Translations under genes and position numbers: made by a program | In this document: positions 13,101 through 28,100 of the stretch, piece after piece | How positions within the stretch are numbered: position 1 is the first letter of the stretch | How the letters are laid out: every line of letters starts with the position of its first letter | Notes under the pieces: generated by a model | The model's database searches: none | Told to the model about the DNA's origin: nothing | What the model saw: the letters and a program-made list of their open reading frames with translations, nothing else | DNA from: Archilochus colubris | Taxonomy: Eukaryota; Chordata; Aves; Apodiformes; Trochilidae | Assembly (NCBI GenBank): GCA_023079485.1 | Contig: CM041085.1 | Span: forward strand, 30,737,121 to 30,801,120 | Length of the DNA stretch: 64,000 bases | Direction of reading: 5' to 3'

Positions 13101-16100
13101 TTTTTTTTTAAGCTTATTGATTACTTTGCATATATATCAATGTTAATTTCTGTAAATCATTCAGAATATTTCCTGAACAATACAACAATACAGCAAATTA
13201 GATAACTGTTTAAGAGCAACAAGATTAAGCAAAGCATTTCCTCATCAGTTCCCATTTATGATCACTTCTAAATATAGTAATTTAAATAAATATTTAATAA
13301 GGGAAAAATCCGGTTCATTAACCTTTAAGATTCTTTTCCAATTAACTCATATTCCTCCTACAGAGAGCATGAATTTACTCACGCTGAGTGCACCTCCCTG
13401 CTTGTGACATGATTGTTCCTAAATGTCATTGTCACTATAAACTACACTGCTATCATTGAATATACTGCAATAAATGAGTGTTTAAAAGAACGTGTGTAAT
13501 GCAGTATGTAGCATATAATCAGTGTTATTCTGATATTTTGCTTTCTTGAAGAAGCTTTCAAAAACTGAAATCACATTCTAAAGTATCTGGAGTCTTTTTG
13601 TAGACCTGACATGTTGCAGATTTATTGTCTGATTGTTCATTGAAGAATAGTCTGAGTTCTCTCAAATAATTCTGTTCAATAAGTCTATAAATAATAGCTT
13701 TGATCTAATACTATAAGGCTTTCAGAGATTCCTTCATATACTTCTTAAATGTTAGCCTGTTTTTTTTTCTAATTTGAAAATTAATTCATTAAATTCTTTG
13801 CACTAGCTTTCCAACACTCAAAATAGTGTTGTAAGATCATTGCAATTGGTCACTATAGATGGAGCTATGCATTTACATGTAAAAAGCCAGAAATCTAGAG
13901 TACAGTCAACATTTCCAAGGTAAAATTTTAAGTTTGTTTTCTTTCCCTGCTTTTACTAACTTAGAGGTAGTAATTTGGCAGTGCATTAAAGCAACTGAGT
14001 AGATGTTAAATCCCATTAAGTCTCTAGAAAAAAAAATATTCAATAGATTTTAACTGAATACAGCTTGAAAAAAAACCTCTCCAGAGGCTAAATAAGCAGT
14101 ATAAAGTTATACTTTCGCCCTTCATTTCAGATGACATTATAGGCATAACCAAGGAATAAGTATTTATCCTTTCCAACAGAAGATGTTTTAGTCACAGTAG
14201 AGATTCTGCCTGGAAAAACAGCCAAGTAGGTTGAGCCATCTTGTGCAATAGTCCATATACAGTAAAGAAGAGTGTATGAACTTCTCAGTATCAGCTAGTG
14301 TATATATGTACTGAATTGTATTAACATAAGGAATAAGACTGGTAAATATGGAATCTCTATATAAAAGAGCAATCTGTTGTTTTATAAATCCCACTAAAAA
14401 TATAATGTGTTCTATAATTCTGATAGAGACTAGAATCTTAATAGGGTAAATTCTATGCAATGTGCTCAAAGTAGTAAAAACCCAAAAGTGATTAATGAAA
14501 CACAATTAGGAACTTACCTCCTTCTAATTAGGTGTTAGCTGCTTCAGGATATCTAATATTATGGAAAATGGAAATGTTGGAAAATGTTATATTATGAAGA
14601 TAATTATGGAGAACATTTTTGGCAGTCTGCATAATTAATGTGTTTTCCATATTAGAGGAGCCTCATACAGTAGATCTTGTGTCACAGCTGTGGTATCTGC
14701 CTTCTGGTCCTGTTTTACTGCTAAGGTACATGGTGTGCACCATTAAGCACTGTCAGTGTTTGTAATTATGCAGCCTTCAAGCAACAAAAACTACATTTCA
14801 GCCTAGTGATTTATAGACAGTTACTGTGATGCTCACAAGTCAGAGGAACAGGTCTTTTTAACTTTGGTGTAAGTCATTTGATGGTTTCTTTGCTGCTTCT
14901 CATCTTCATAGAATTATGGAATGGTTTGGGTTGGAAGGAACCTTAAAGATCATCTAGTTCCACCCCCCCGGCATGGGAGGTTAAATCTTATTTAATGGTT
15001 TCTCATACTTCTCCTGGTTTTCCCAAAAAGAATATCTGATTGATGTAAAAAGGTAAATACTGTAGGTGTTAATTCACTTGCGTAATGTCTTCAGGGACAC
15101 TTTCATTGTCTTACCTTAGTACCATGCCTCCGTTAGGGTACAAATATAGGGTTTGTAACTTCTGTAAGTGAGGAGTGACCAGTGAAGGGTGTTTCAGAGC
15201 AAGAGGTGGCCACACAGGTCATCAGAAGTTTTATCTAAGACCTGAAGCTATGCACTGTGGAAACTAGAGGTACTTCCCAGACTTGTTTTGTGTAAGAATT
15301 TCAAATGAAGTTTTACTTCATACTGAGATGAGGAAAAATCTGGCCTGTACCCTGATTTGAGAGTAAAGACACCAAACCACTCAAGCTGGAAGAGAGCTGT
15401 GCTGTGCTCAGTCAGGTTATCTGCCAGGTACATTATAGGCACCAGGGTTATCGGGCACCATAAATCTCACCAGTCTAAATGTATCCTAAATCGCCCTCTT
15501 GTGGTGAGGTCTGGATACCAGGTCCCCACCGATGCTGCTCTGCCATTCACCTCTTCAGCTGGACAGGGGCGAGAAAATACAACAAAAAGCTCATGGGTTG
15601 AGATAAGGAAAGGGAGATTAAGCAGAAACTACTGTCATGGACAATACAGACTCCACATGGGGAGATTAGTTTAATTTATATCAACTAAATGTGTAGGAAA
15701 ATGAGATATGAAACCAAATCTTAAAACACCTTTCCCACATCTCCCCCTTCTTCACGAGGCTTACCTTAATTCCTGATTTTCTCTACCTCCTCCTCCTTAG
15801 TAGCACATTGACATAGGTTTGCAACCAGTTCATTAGATGTTCTCTCTGCTGCTCCTTCCTCCTCAGAGGGAGATTTCTCACACTCTTCCCCTGATCCAGC
15901 ATGGAGTCCATCCCACAGTCTGCCAAGTGTATAAGGATGAAGAGTCTGTCCCACAGTCTGCCATGGATTAGGATGGCAGCTGCTATAATATTCTTGTCTT
16001 TATTGCTGAATTGTTTTATCAAATAATTCTTCAGCATATCATATGATGGTGCTGATAAAACCAAAGTTGTTCTGGACTTCAAACTGGAAAAGATAGACCA

Positions 16101-19100
16101 GAAGGTGAGGAAAATTAATTGTGTTTATATCAATTGCCTGTGATAGAAGACTGGGACAAATTAATCTCCACTGACCTGTTTGCTCTATTGATTTCTGTGG
16201 TGTTATATTAAGCAAGAACATGATCCATAATCTATTGCATTGCTAGGAAATAAAAGAGAAACATGATTAAATATATCTTTGTAATGAATTCTAATGCTGC
16301 TTTATTGTATATACACAAGAAAATACTCTTCTATCATTATGGCTATTAGAGCATGTAAAATGTCAGGTGAAGTCTGCTTTCAGAAGAGGAGTTCTTTTTC
16401 CATTTTATGCCAAAAATTATGTCTCATTAAAAGATGAACAATGAAGGCAGGATGTTTTAATTTTGAGAGCTTGAAACCTTTGAGTTCTTCTGGTTTGTTA
16501 CAGCATTTTTACCTTTTCAAGAGCTGTGTTTAATTTGTCACATTCATCTCTTCAAATATGTTTCTACAGAAGTAACAGATCAAGTTGTTTTACAAGCATC
16601 TTTTTTACAAAAGCACCCTAAATGTAAATTACTAAAACTATAGTACTTTCAAGAATTTTTGTAGTCTGTCATTTTAGTGAAATAACAGCTATGAATATTT
16701 GTATTGTGTTTATTAGCAGGCATATGAATGCTGACAAGCTCGTCAAACCTAGAGGGTATTTATTTCAGCTGGACCAAATTTAAGGGTTTTTTTTCTCTCT
16801 AAGGAGCATTTTGTGATCATTAAAGTATCAACCAGCTGAAAACCATGGTTCCACAAACTGGCTGTATTTAAGAAAATAGAGTTTAATGATAATGATGTGA
16901 CCTCGTTATTCAAAATTTCTAAAACATCATCTGTTTACATGTTTTTCAGTATTATCATTGTAGTGTTTGTGAATGTACAGACATATGCCAAGCAGTTTGT
17001 TTTAAGTAAAAGCTGTCACAGTGCTACAAGCACTGGAAGCCTGCAAGGCCTGGAGGAGAGAAAATGCAGCAGCTTCATGTAACAACTGTCAGCTGTGAGA
17101 AAGTAGCTGTGCTGCTCAACCAGCTACTCTGCTTTAGGGATATTTCCTTCTTGCAGCTCCTTACATCATTCAGCCTGAGAGGGTAATGTTTCTGTGACAT
17201 ACTTTACACAGGGCAAAATATGTCACAGAATTTGCAAATAGATTGAAATGTGACTTTAACAGTACATCCCTAAGTTGTGCCTATTTATAGGCATAAACAT
17301 TTGTTGGTGTGTTTCATTGCTTCTTTTAGAGAGCAGGATGTTTTCCTGTTTTATCATTAGTGACAGAAAGCATCTACAGTCCTGCACCAGAAGTGTTGTT
17401 TAAATATTATGGTGGCAAAGCAATGGTTAAACAAAACACTGATACCAAATATTATAAGATGTAAAGAAGGGGACCAGCCAATCTTTGTGCTGATGTCTGA
17501 AAAGAGGGGAGGTAGGGTGTAATGCTGGTGAGACTTCATAATATCTGAAGTCTTCTCTCTTTTCAGCGTAATCCTCCAATGCTGGTGAATGACCTGTTTG
17601 AAGATATTAAAGATGGGGTAATGCTGATTGCTCTTCTGGAGGTTCTCTCAGGGCAGAAGTTGGTAAGAACTCTCTTCCTTCTAAATATACAAGATAATGG
17701 CATGATTTCTCTAGGATATAATTTTTGAATATGTTTATTTGAAATACCATAAAAAACCTTACTTCTACATAGCGAAATAAGTTTATTCACAGAGTGAGCA
17801 GACTATCTGGCTACAAAACAACAAAAATAGCTTATTATAGACTGACATTTTTTGATTTTATGCATTTTGTAATCATTTGTCTTAGATGATCATAATGATT
17901 ATTTATTGTTATACATCTTTGTAGTTCATCTGAGTGTTATTATGACATAAACAAGGTCTTACAAGGTCTTAACTGAAAGCTATTTTGATACATCTTGAAG
18001 AAATAATGACAACCTTGTTAAATCTACAGCTTTCTCTCTGAGGAAAAAAAATAAAAAAAAATAAAAAAATGAGCCTCTCAGATTTCATGGGGTCCTATCT
18101 CCATTCAACTTGATTGCTGCTCTGAGGTGAAGAACCTCAAATGATGTCAAAGGACTTTTTCACAGCCATGGTGTCTACATAGTAAATAAGCTGTCTCTTG
18201 AGAGGCAGGCTGGTTTTGTGGGTATGATTTGGGAAAACATGCATTTTAGGCCAGGGGCTCACATCTTCCAAGCTAGCTTGTAGATCAGGTGGCAGCAGGT
18301 GAAGCAGTAGAGCAACAGTTCATCATTCGGCTTGCTCTAGGGTTCAGTCCTTCTGAATTGCCCTCACAGGCAGGCAATTTGCAAGTGCAGCACTTTTTAA
18401 TCTTTTTCACATATCACCTCTGTTTTGTTTGTAGGTGATACCCAAAATTATGTAGTAATTCAGAATGCAAGAGTTATTTAACTGTGAGATGGGAAAAAAG
18501 CAATACATTCAATTGTTCTTCTGCCCTGTTAAAATACATCCATTTCTGCTTCTGGTCGTCTAAGACAGAAAGTCTCCACCTTGTGGCTAAAAACTGAAGT
18601 AGTAAAAGAGGAACAGAATTTTAATGACAGCACCTGTTACAATCAAATTCACTGGATTTTAATATTAGTGAAAGAGATGCTACACAAGCAGAATAATGTC
18701 TGATTAATTCAAAGTTCATGTGTACCTGATTATGATATGCTGTAGTGACTGCAAGATGAACTTTGCTAAATCCATTCGTAACATTATGAATTTAAAGCAT
18801 AGTTAGTTATTTGCATTACAATATAAGATTCAGTGGGTAACTTAATTCCACTGTAGAGTATTAGAAGCCTAAGATAGGTGCTTGATTTAATTCACACAAT
18901 TCTGTCTTTTTTTAGCCTGCATGTCTGAAGGGGGGCAAAAATTTGTTGTTCAGTGGGGGGTTGTGATAGCTGAGTTTTTAAAATCTCTGGTGAGGGATTA
19001 GAATGGATAAAAATCTTCTAGGTAAAATGTCTTCACTGCAGACTGTTTTTTAAAAATAGCAACCACCTTGACTTCTCCTTTGCAAGCAAAAATATTGTAG

Positions 19101-22100
19101 TGAGAGAAAGCTGCCATTTCTCAAACGCGTATACATCTGAAAGTGTATAAAAATAGTATATTTTACCTACAAAAAACAGTTGTCTGATTTGATGAAGTGT
19201 ATTCATTAAAGCTGACAGCTTGCCTCTTAAGGTTATTAAGACATATATTACTTTTTTATTATAGAAATATCACGTTTATGTCACCTCTGTCAGTGCTCCC
19301 TATTGATAAATGCAAAAATACAATTTGACCGTTGCAGGGAACATTTTACTTATAAATCAGACTACGATATATACCTTGGCATTTATAATAATATGGAACT
19401 TAATTTTTCACAGCAAATTGACATATATCTAATTTGAGTTTACACTGTTCTTTCTCTTTAAGCCTTGTGAGCAGGGACGTCACCTGAAGAGAATTCACTG
19501 GATTGCCAACATTGGCACAGCTCTTAAATTTCTGGAAGGAAGACGGGTAGGTTTGGTAGCACTTAGTACTGTTTTTCCCCTTGTTCTTTTCTTTCTTTCC
19601 TACCTTTTTTTATTCTCCAAAATCTGAGCTATGGATGCAGTCTTCAGTTTCTACACAGTGCCTGAAAGCTGCAGTAAAGTGAAAACGAGAGATCCAACAC
19701 TGTTGTGTAGCAATGTACAGGGCACAACTTTTCTTAGTTAGAATATCCTTGGATGATATCCTTCCTTCTTATTTTTATAGTGTGTTCTTCAGCACCTCAT
19801 GCTCCCTACATTCCTGGTGCTGTTCTTAGTAAGGAGCAGTGAGCTTCAGTTCAGAAGAGGCATTATTTTATAATTAAAATAATGGATTTATGGACTTCAC
19901 CAGCTATATGTGCAAAACTCTACTCCCTGAAAGTACAGACATAAAAGGTTAGAACCTTGTGACCCCTTAGCTTGGCAGGACTTCAGTCTAATTCCTAAAT
20001 TGATTCTAGTGAAACCAGTGCTGTGGCCATTTTAGAAATGAAGCAAAATATTTTATAAATATAACAAAAGGCAGAAAACCTAAGAGCTCAATGTGATCTA
20101 GATATGGACATAAAATAAAAGTAATCTACTTCTACTTTTTCCTGACTTTTTCACTCTCTATTGTAATGATATGTATTTAGTTTTTTATGTAATTACAGAT
20201 ATTTTGTTCTTTAAATCTATGCATTTTAGTTCAATTTTTCCTGACGCAGATGTAAAACCTGATGAATTTTATGTCTCTATGATGCTATGCATTGGGAATT
20301 TGGGTTTGGACATCTTTTCACTCTTTTTAATCATATGGCATTTTGCCATAATTGTATTTTTGTTACATAGGAAACAATCTTAGTATATACCTGTAGGAAG
20401 AAATCTACGAGACAAGTTTTTAATTGAAAAATGTAAAGCAATAGAAAATACAAATATTTTCACAAAGAAAAATTCATCTCTAGCTCAAAATTTTGCTGTT
20501 TTAGCAAACAGTGGTAGTATAGTTTTTAATACAAACCATGACATATGCAGTCTGAGAGCTGAGAACTGCTTTCTGGTGCTATCTGTTTAAATTAAGACCA
20601 GACTGGGCTGAAGAACAAAGAACCCATGCTGGTCTATGCTAAGTACAAGGTTCTGCACCTGGGTTGAGGCAATCCCATTCACAAATACAGGTTGACAGGA
20701 GAAAGGATTGCAGACAGCCCTGAGGAGAATGACTTGGGGTTGATGGTGGAACAGAAGCTCAATGTGAGCCATCAATGTGTGTTTGCAGGTCAGAGAGCCA
20801 ACCAGGTCCTGGGCTTCATCAAAAGAAGCACAGACAGCAGTCGAGGGAGGTGATTCTCCCCCTCTGCTCTGCTCTTCTGAGACCACACCTGGAGTACTGT
20901 GTCCAGTTCTGGAATCCCCAGCATAAGAATGACACAGAGCTCCTAGAATGTGTCCAGAGAAGAGTCATTAAAATGATCAGAGGGCTGCAGCACCTCCACC
21001 ATGAGACAGACTAAAGTTAAAGTTGTTCATCCTGGAGACAAGGAGGCTCCAAGATGACCTTATAGCAACCTTCCAGTAGCTGAAGGGGACCTACAAGAAA
21101 GCTAAGGCAGTGTTTTTTACATGGCTGTGTAGTAAGAGGACAAGGGGAAATGGTTTCAGACTCAAAGGGGGAGATTTAGGTTAGACATCAGGGAGAAATT
21201 CTTTAATTTGAGGGTGGTGAGACACTGGCACAGGTTGCCCAGGGAAGCTGTGCCTGGCCCCTCCCTGGAAGTGTTCAAGATCAGGTTGGATGGGACCTTG
21301 AGCAACCTGGTCTAGTGGGAGGTGTCCCTGCCCATGCAGAGGGGATTGGAACTAGATGATCTTTAAAGTCCTCTCCACCCAAGCCATTTTGTGATTGTAT
21401 ATCAGAACATTGTGGGGGACTTGAAATGCGAAGCACCAGCTAACCCCAAAATAATATAGCAGTGCAGCCAGATATCTGACCCTGCTGAAGATCAAGATAG
21501 GTTGCCAGAAATGTAGCACCATATTTTTCTTGGTATCTGAGGACTTTGGTCTGGATTTATCTTCATTATTTTTGTATGTGCTTTTTATCAATATGCCAGA
21601 TTTTCTTCTAGAGGGAGCTGGAAATCTACAGTGTGTCAGGTAGATGGGTATGCATTAACAGGTGGTCTCTAGGTTGAACCCAGCCTGACGGATGCATCTA
21701 TCCAGTCTGTCACCCATTTCCTGCCAGAGGAAGTGGGGAAACTGTCAGACAGCAATGATCTTTAGCAGCTGAGAGCAGTCTGCACTCAAAGGGGAACAAA
21801 TAGAGATGGGTGACCATGCACAGTGCTTTGGAAAGGGCAGATAGGGTCTTCTTCTTACATGGGTTCACCTATAAATGGTATTGATTACACATTTAATCAA
21901 CTTCCTATCTTCACTGTCCAAACAGATTTCTGCAAATACTTCTCTTATGTTCAAAAATGCAGTGAGCATTTAGCACATATTCTGGACAAAACTACTTTCC
22001 TTGTGGTTTTGAGAAATTTATTTTGTAATTTGTATTTTTATATTAATTTTAATGGAGTGTAAGACAAAGGGAACATGATAGCAACACTAGATAGGTCATG

Positions 22101-25100
22101 CTTCTGTGAAGAGTAGCTTAATCATAATCTTTAGCTGAGTGCCTGTAATAATATGAGAAAAAAACCCTCACTTTCTAGGAAAATGAAAAGCTCTTGTATC
22201 ATTATTTAGACAGCTAATAAAAATTTTCTTACTGACTGGTCGACAATATCCAGAGTTTTGTCAGATTTATTGATGTAGAGCATTCGAAATAAAATCAGTG
22301 GGGATTTCTTCTCTGCCTCTTTCCAGAGTTTTCATTCCAAAAATAAACAGAATTGAACAAGAATTTTTTGTTTGCTCTTCACACTATCTAATGGATTTCC
22401 AGCTGCTGATTCAGATAACTACAGTATTTTCTCTGTTTTAGGAAGACACATGAGGTTACCTAAATTGTTCCTAGCTTTCTTTAGCCTATTCTCCAAGGTT
22501 TTCCCACAATCTTTGTCCAAGAACAAACTTGCAGTGCATGGATGCTTTAGCAGCCCTTCTTATTTATATCATAGTTGATAGCAGACTCCTTAGTTTTGCT
22601 GAGTAAATAAGTATGAATATATTTGCTAGTTTTCAAGTACTACCTGATTTTTTTCCATTTCCTACCTGGTAATTTCTATATTATATACTCTTTATCGCCC
22701 ACCTCCTTTACTGCCTTTTATCTTATGAGCTTGTTTGAAGGTGATATATTATTTAAACAGTAAATGAGCATTTGGGAGTTAAGAGTCATGGAATCTGTTC
22801 CCGTTTGTGTTGAAGAATTTCACATGACCTTGGGCAAAATTTTCCAATTTTTCATTAAAAAAAAAATTATAGTCAGCTTTGTAGTGCAAGAGAACTTAGA
22901 TCAGTGGTTGTAACATTATTTACAATAAAAGGATCCATACTGGAGAACTGCAACATTCTTGTTCCCCTTATCTTCCTTAATACTCTCTTCTCTTCCCCTT
23001 TTCCTTTTCTTGTTTATTTTTGAGCTGCCTCTTTCCCTTCCAAATTTCTTGGAACTGTAGCAAGAAAACCTCTCATGCTTTAGAGTCTGTCACAGAACTT
23101 TTAATTTGTTTTCATTATTAATTGAGCTGTAAAACATACACAAAATGTGCTTTCTTTGCATTATAAAATTAAATCAATAGATTTACCTAATCATTATTAG
23201 TTTAAAACTTATTTCTGTATCATCTTTTTTGCTTTCCTTTTCATGCTAGTCCGTATACAGAGGATCTCCGGTTTGTACAATGATCTATGTACTTATTGTT
23301 CTTTCTGCTTGAAATGTAATAGTTTGTTCATGCAATCATCTGAAAAATCCTAATTACCTGTAGCTATACTTGGCTAAAAGTGAAACTGAACCATTTGATT
23401 TTTTTTAAACAAAAAAACCTTGTAATTTCATTGTAAAAAGTGCATTAAAACTATAAAACCTGTTTGAAATGTGTTTCCTAAGTGTTATGATTCGTTGAGT
23501 GTTATAATAACACTTTTTCTTTCCTATACAGATTAAACTTGTCAACATAAACTCAACTGATATTGCTGATGGGAGGCCTTCTATTGTGCTTGGCTTGGTG
23601 TGGACCATAATTTTGTATTTTCAGGTACTACATTTTTTATTTTTCAGTACAGTTCTCTCAAATGACAGTCTGGATCATAACTTCATATAAATGAATGCAG
23701 TTCCAGCCTTCTATCACAGCTAGGTCACTTGATAACTATTTGAAGATGTGATCCTGACTGAAATTGATGATAGGGGTGCTTCCCAATGGGTAAAATTAGG
23801 TACTTATCTTTGGAATCTGTGTCTTTGGCCCTAGAATGGAGTTTCTTTATCGATGGAATATTTGCTTTCACTTTCTACTTTTTTTGTAGATTCTTTCTAC
23901 AAGTACCTTTAGCAACCTCAGTGGTGATTGTGTTGTATGTCCAGTGCACTTGATGACAGACAGTAATAATTTTCAAAAAATACATGTAAACGTCCTGACT
24001 TCCCTGAGAGATGCAATATTTGCAAGGACCAAAATTTAGCTGTGAATGATGTAGGTTGAGAGGAGTTTGAATTTTTAGAGGAGAAGCCATTTGCATTCTG
24101 CTGAAGTTGTGTGGGAGGGAAAAATAGTTTTCCAAACCCTGTCTATATGAGTTAACAAAATGAGTCACTGCTAAAAATTAGAAAAACAACTGATTTTGTG
24201 TAGGAGACATGTCTAGGGGATGCTGTTCTCCTAAGCACCAACCACTGTGACGCCTCAATGATTCACAGCTTCTCAGAATAAAAGTTAGACAAAATGATGC
24301 TAACAGTTTTATTTTATAGCTCACTGAGATGAACAGGGAAAATCATGCTTCTCAGTGTTACTGAAGCTCTGGTTCTGTGTATCAGTTTTACTTGGGTCAT
24401 TTTTTAAAGTTTGCTTTAGTTGTCACAAAGGGATACATCATTTTAACGAGTGAGAGCAGAAATGCATGAGAGGTGTGTTTCTCTTTGTAACATACTCATT
24501 CTGTAACATCACAGAAAGCTTGTTGGGGTTTCTTTTATTTTAGGTAGACAGAATAGAAAATATCTCAATGTCCTCCGGATATATTTTTTTCACGTTAAAG
24601 AACCAGATTGTTAGTTAATTTAATGTTCTTAAAAGAGTTAATGATTTTCACTTGATGGAACACATGATGGGAATGACTGTCATCAGTTGTCAAGAAGCAC
24701 TAGTAATGCACTTTGCCTACATGTATCCACTGTTCTTTCACAAGGTACTTCTAAGCAAACCCTCGACTGAAATTATGCCTAAACAGGCCATGGTAAATAA
24801 AGAACTACCCAAATGAGATCATTTAGGTTACATTCATTCTTGAATTGAGTGACCTTCCTCTGAAATTAGTGGGTTGTTTTATAATTTGAATTCAAGCTTA
24901 ATGCAAGCCATTTTCTCCTATTTCAATAGTAATTTGGCATAATAGATCATGTGACACACTTGCATATTGTGCTAGCTGAAGAAAGGCAACGATTGCTTGA
25001 TGTTTAGGACTCCTGAAATGAAGACCATCATCAAAGCACATACAGTAGCATTTTTGAAGATACTTTAGCATACAATTAAATGAAACAAAGCCTGTAAATC

Positions 25101-28100
25101 AGAGCTTCTGTCCCATTTCATTTTGTCAGTTGTATTAGGAAACGAATGAAACCAGCTTCACCTAAATGAAACTGGTGAGAATTAAGAAGATTATCTGCAG
25201 GCAGGCATTAAAACTTTTTTTCCCCACAGATTGAGGAGCTCACCAGCAACCTCCCACAGCTGCAGTCGTTGTCTAGCAGTGCTTCCTCTGTGGAGAGTGT
25301 TGTAAGTTCGGAAACTGCGAGTCCTCCGAGCAAACGGAAGGTGGTAACCAAGGTCCAAGGAAGTGCCAGGAAGGCTTTGTTAAAATGGATACAGTACACA
25401 GCAGCAAAGTAAGAAAGCTACAGATTAACTGCATTTACATTTTAAGTGCAAACTTTTTCTTCTGGGCCAGGGTTGTCCTTTTGCTCTGTATTCATGTGTA
25501 GCATCTTTCTGTGATCATATTAATTTTGACAATTGAGGCAGCTAAATGTTACCACTAGACAACAAGCAAGTAATAATTATCTGTGTTAATTTTACAAGCA
25601 ATCATATTTTATAATTTCTGAATAAGGAATGGGATTATCTCCAACAGAATGAGGAACTAAAAGGGGAATTAGATATTTGAATGACAACGTATTAGTCCTG
25701 CTGCCAAAACACTCTATGCGACAATACAAGTCCCACGCCAACTTAGCATTCCTTAGTGACAGGGCTTGTAGGAGCACTAAATTCTGGCACTTGCTGTTGA
25801 AAGGAAGATGATGAAATATTATGAATATCCTTCTGCAGTTTTGTGATACAAGGTAATATTGCTCTGAATTTTTTTTTTTAAATCCAAGTTATTTAGGGGT
25901 TATTTCTTGTCACGTATTAACTTACTCAGTATAATTATCCCATGTTTGTTCTGCTTCCAAAAATTTGAAAGTTCTAAAGATACAGACTTGTTTCCAGTTC
26001 TCCAATAAGTAGGTAGGATACAGTTATTTATAATGGAGTACTGTCTAATTTAGCACTGTTCTCAGAAAGAGACAACTGAAAGTGGTCCCCATTGGCAATA
26101 CCACCTGTGTCTGGGCCCCCAAATGGAGTTTGCATGCTCAGACAAAAAAAACCAAAAAAACCAGTCTTGGAGCCTGTGGACCACCACACTTTCCAGCATT
26201 TTCAAAAGAAGCGATCAGAAGTGTGTTTAAGTTCTGATTACTTTGTCACTGTACATTGTTATTTCTTGATAAATTGTTCTTATTTTTAAATGAACACAAG
26301 TGTTCTAGGTGTATGGAATTATAGTATTACCCATGCTTTTGGTAAGAATATCAAGAAATTTAGGTGTTACATTTTCACCTAAACAGCAGTGATATCACTG
26401 TTCATGCTTTCATTTTAAAAGATAACTGCTCAATGCACACTGATTATTTTTTTTTCTAGTCTGATACCAGTGAACCTACCTGAACTTCAGAAGTTATAAT
26501 GGAGGTATATACGAAGTGCTTAATAGTGAGGGAATGAACAGTGAGTGAATCTGCATACATCCGCATATTCTATGTGTGTCATACAAGAACCTTGATAGCC
26601 TTGGTGCACTTTGTTTAAAAATACCACTAGCAAGCCCACTGTACAGACAAATACAGTATGTATTTGAAAAAATCCTCATGGATCTTCATAGGAAAAAATT
26701 AATTTCTGCAGTAGATGGATGGAGCTGTAGTCAACCTGGTTGGCATTGCAGGAACAGCAAGTGGTTTCTGTTTAACGATGGATGACCAGGGGATAGAGCC
26801 CCCTGTCCTTTCCCTTATGTCAGTGAGACCTGATGTTCTTGCAAGTCACTTCTTTTCCTTTCATATTCTTTAGGCAAGTTGGAATTGAAATCAAAGATTT
26901 TGGGCAAAGCTGGAGGAGCGGTGTTGCATTTCATTCCGTTATTCATGCGATCCGCCCAGATTTAGTGGACATGGAGAAAGTGAGGGGAAGGTCAAATAGA
27001 GAAAACCTGGAAGAAGCCTTCACTCTTGCAGAAGCAGAACTAGGAATTCCAAGGCTCCTTGATCCAGAAGGTACCTAATGTGTAGTTGAAAAACATTTGA
27101 ACTAACATGGGTTAAATCAGATGTGCTAATTTATAATGCTTAGACATTTAAGCAGCATTTTGTGCCATTCAGATAAAAATTAATTTACTGTGCTCTCTAC
27201 TTACCTAGATGTGGATGTTGACAAGCCAGATGAAAAGTCTATCATGACCTATGTAGCCCAGTTTTTGAAGTACTATCCTGATCCTCAACATACGGTGACA
27301 GATGTGCAGGAGAATGATGTAAGTTTCTCTCGCATAACAATACAAATCAGTTTATCATGAGGGGGACTTTATAAACATATTTTATAGCTTTCTTATAATT
27401 TATTATGTTTCTTTTTGATGAGCAGTTCAAGTGAAAAGCAAACACAATAATAAAACTGGGAAGGTTTATCTGAGAATAAAGGAACCAGTGATGCAGATTT
27501 TTTGCCAGTAGATGGAAAATTCAATGGTGATCCTGCAGAGATTTTCCTATTTTCAGCAGTAGGTGCCAAAAAGAACAGAGTTATTGTAAATTGTAGCAAG
27601 CCAATAGATCCTTAAGTTCTTTTAGAGGTTTTGAAGCATAATACCAATGAAATTATAGTAATTTGTTATCTGAAGCAATGTATTACTTCTGCCTCTATCA
27701 CACTGGGCTTCTGGATAAGAAAAGAATTGTCCAAGAGACTGTAGAGATGTAGTCTTTGGGCTTTTAGGTTTCGGAGGCAGTTACAATTTTGAAACATGTT
27801 TCTTCCTGTTATGTTTAATTATATGATCTGAGGAATAGTTGTCAGTCGTGGGGTGTTTGTTGTGGGTTGTTTGTTTTTTGGGGTTTTTTTTTGTTTGTTT
27901 GTTGCTTGGGGTTTTTTGTGGGGTTTGTTTTTTCTTTGTGTATGCTTTGGTGCATTGGTTTTGCAGTAGAATGCCTATACTTGGAGATGCCAAGTGATTG
28001 TGACTCACTTCCTAATCTTGATCATTGGCTTTCTTCATGGCAAGCACAGGAAAGACTGCTGAGACAATCTGCTCAGCCTCAGCAAGAGAGAAAAAGGAAG

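Larger units (their letters stand above)
7135..17566 (+). other. SYNE1: Intron 1 (about 10.4 kb)
   Basis: Holds a CR1 copy (10801-10989, +), a CR1 fragment (14907-14980, -), an ERV-like remnant (about 15560-15970), a 12-G run at 9415-9426, a 9-G run at 9668-9676 and an A/C-rich tract at 10056-10110. No exon was recognised inside it. Confidence 0.8.
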
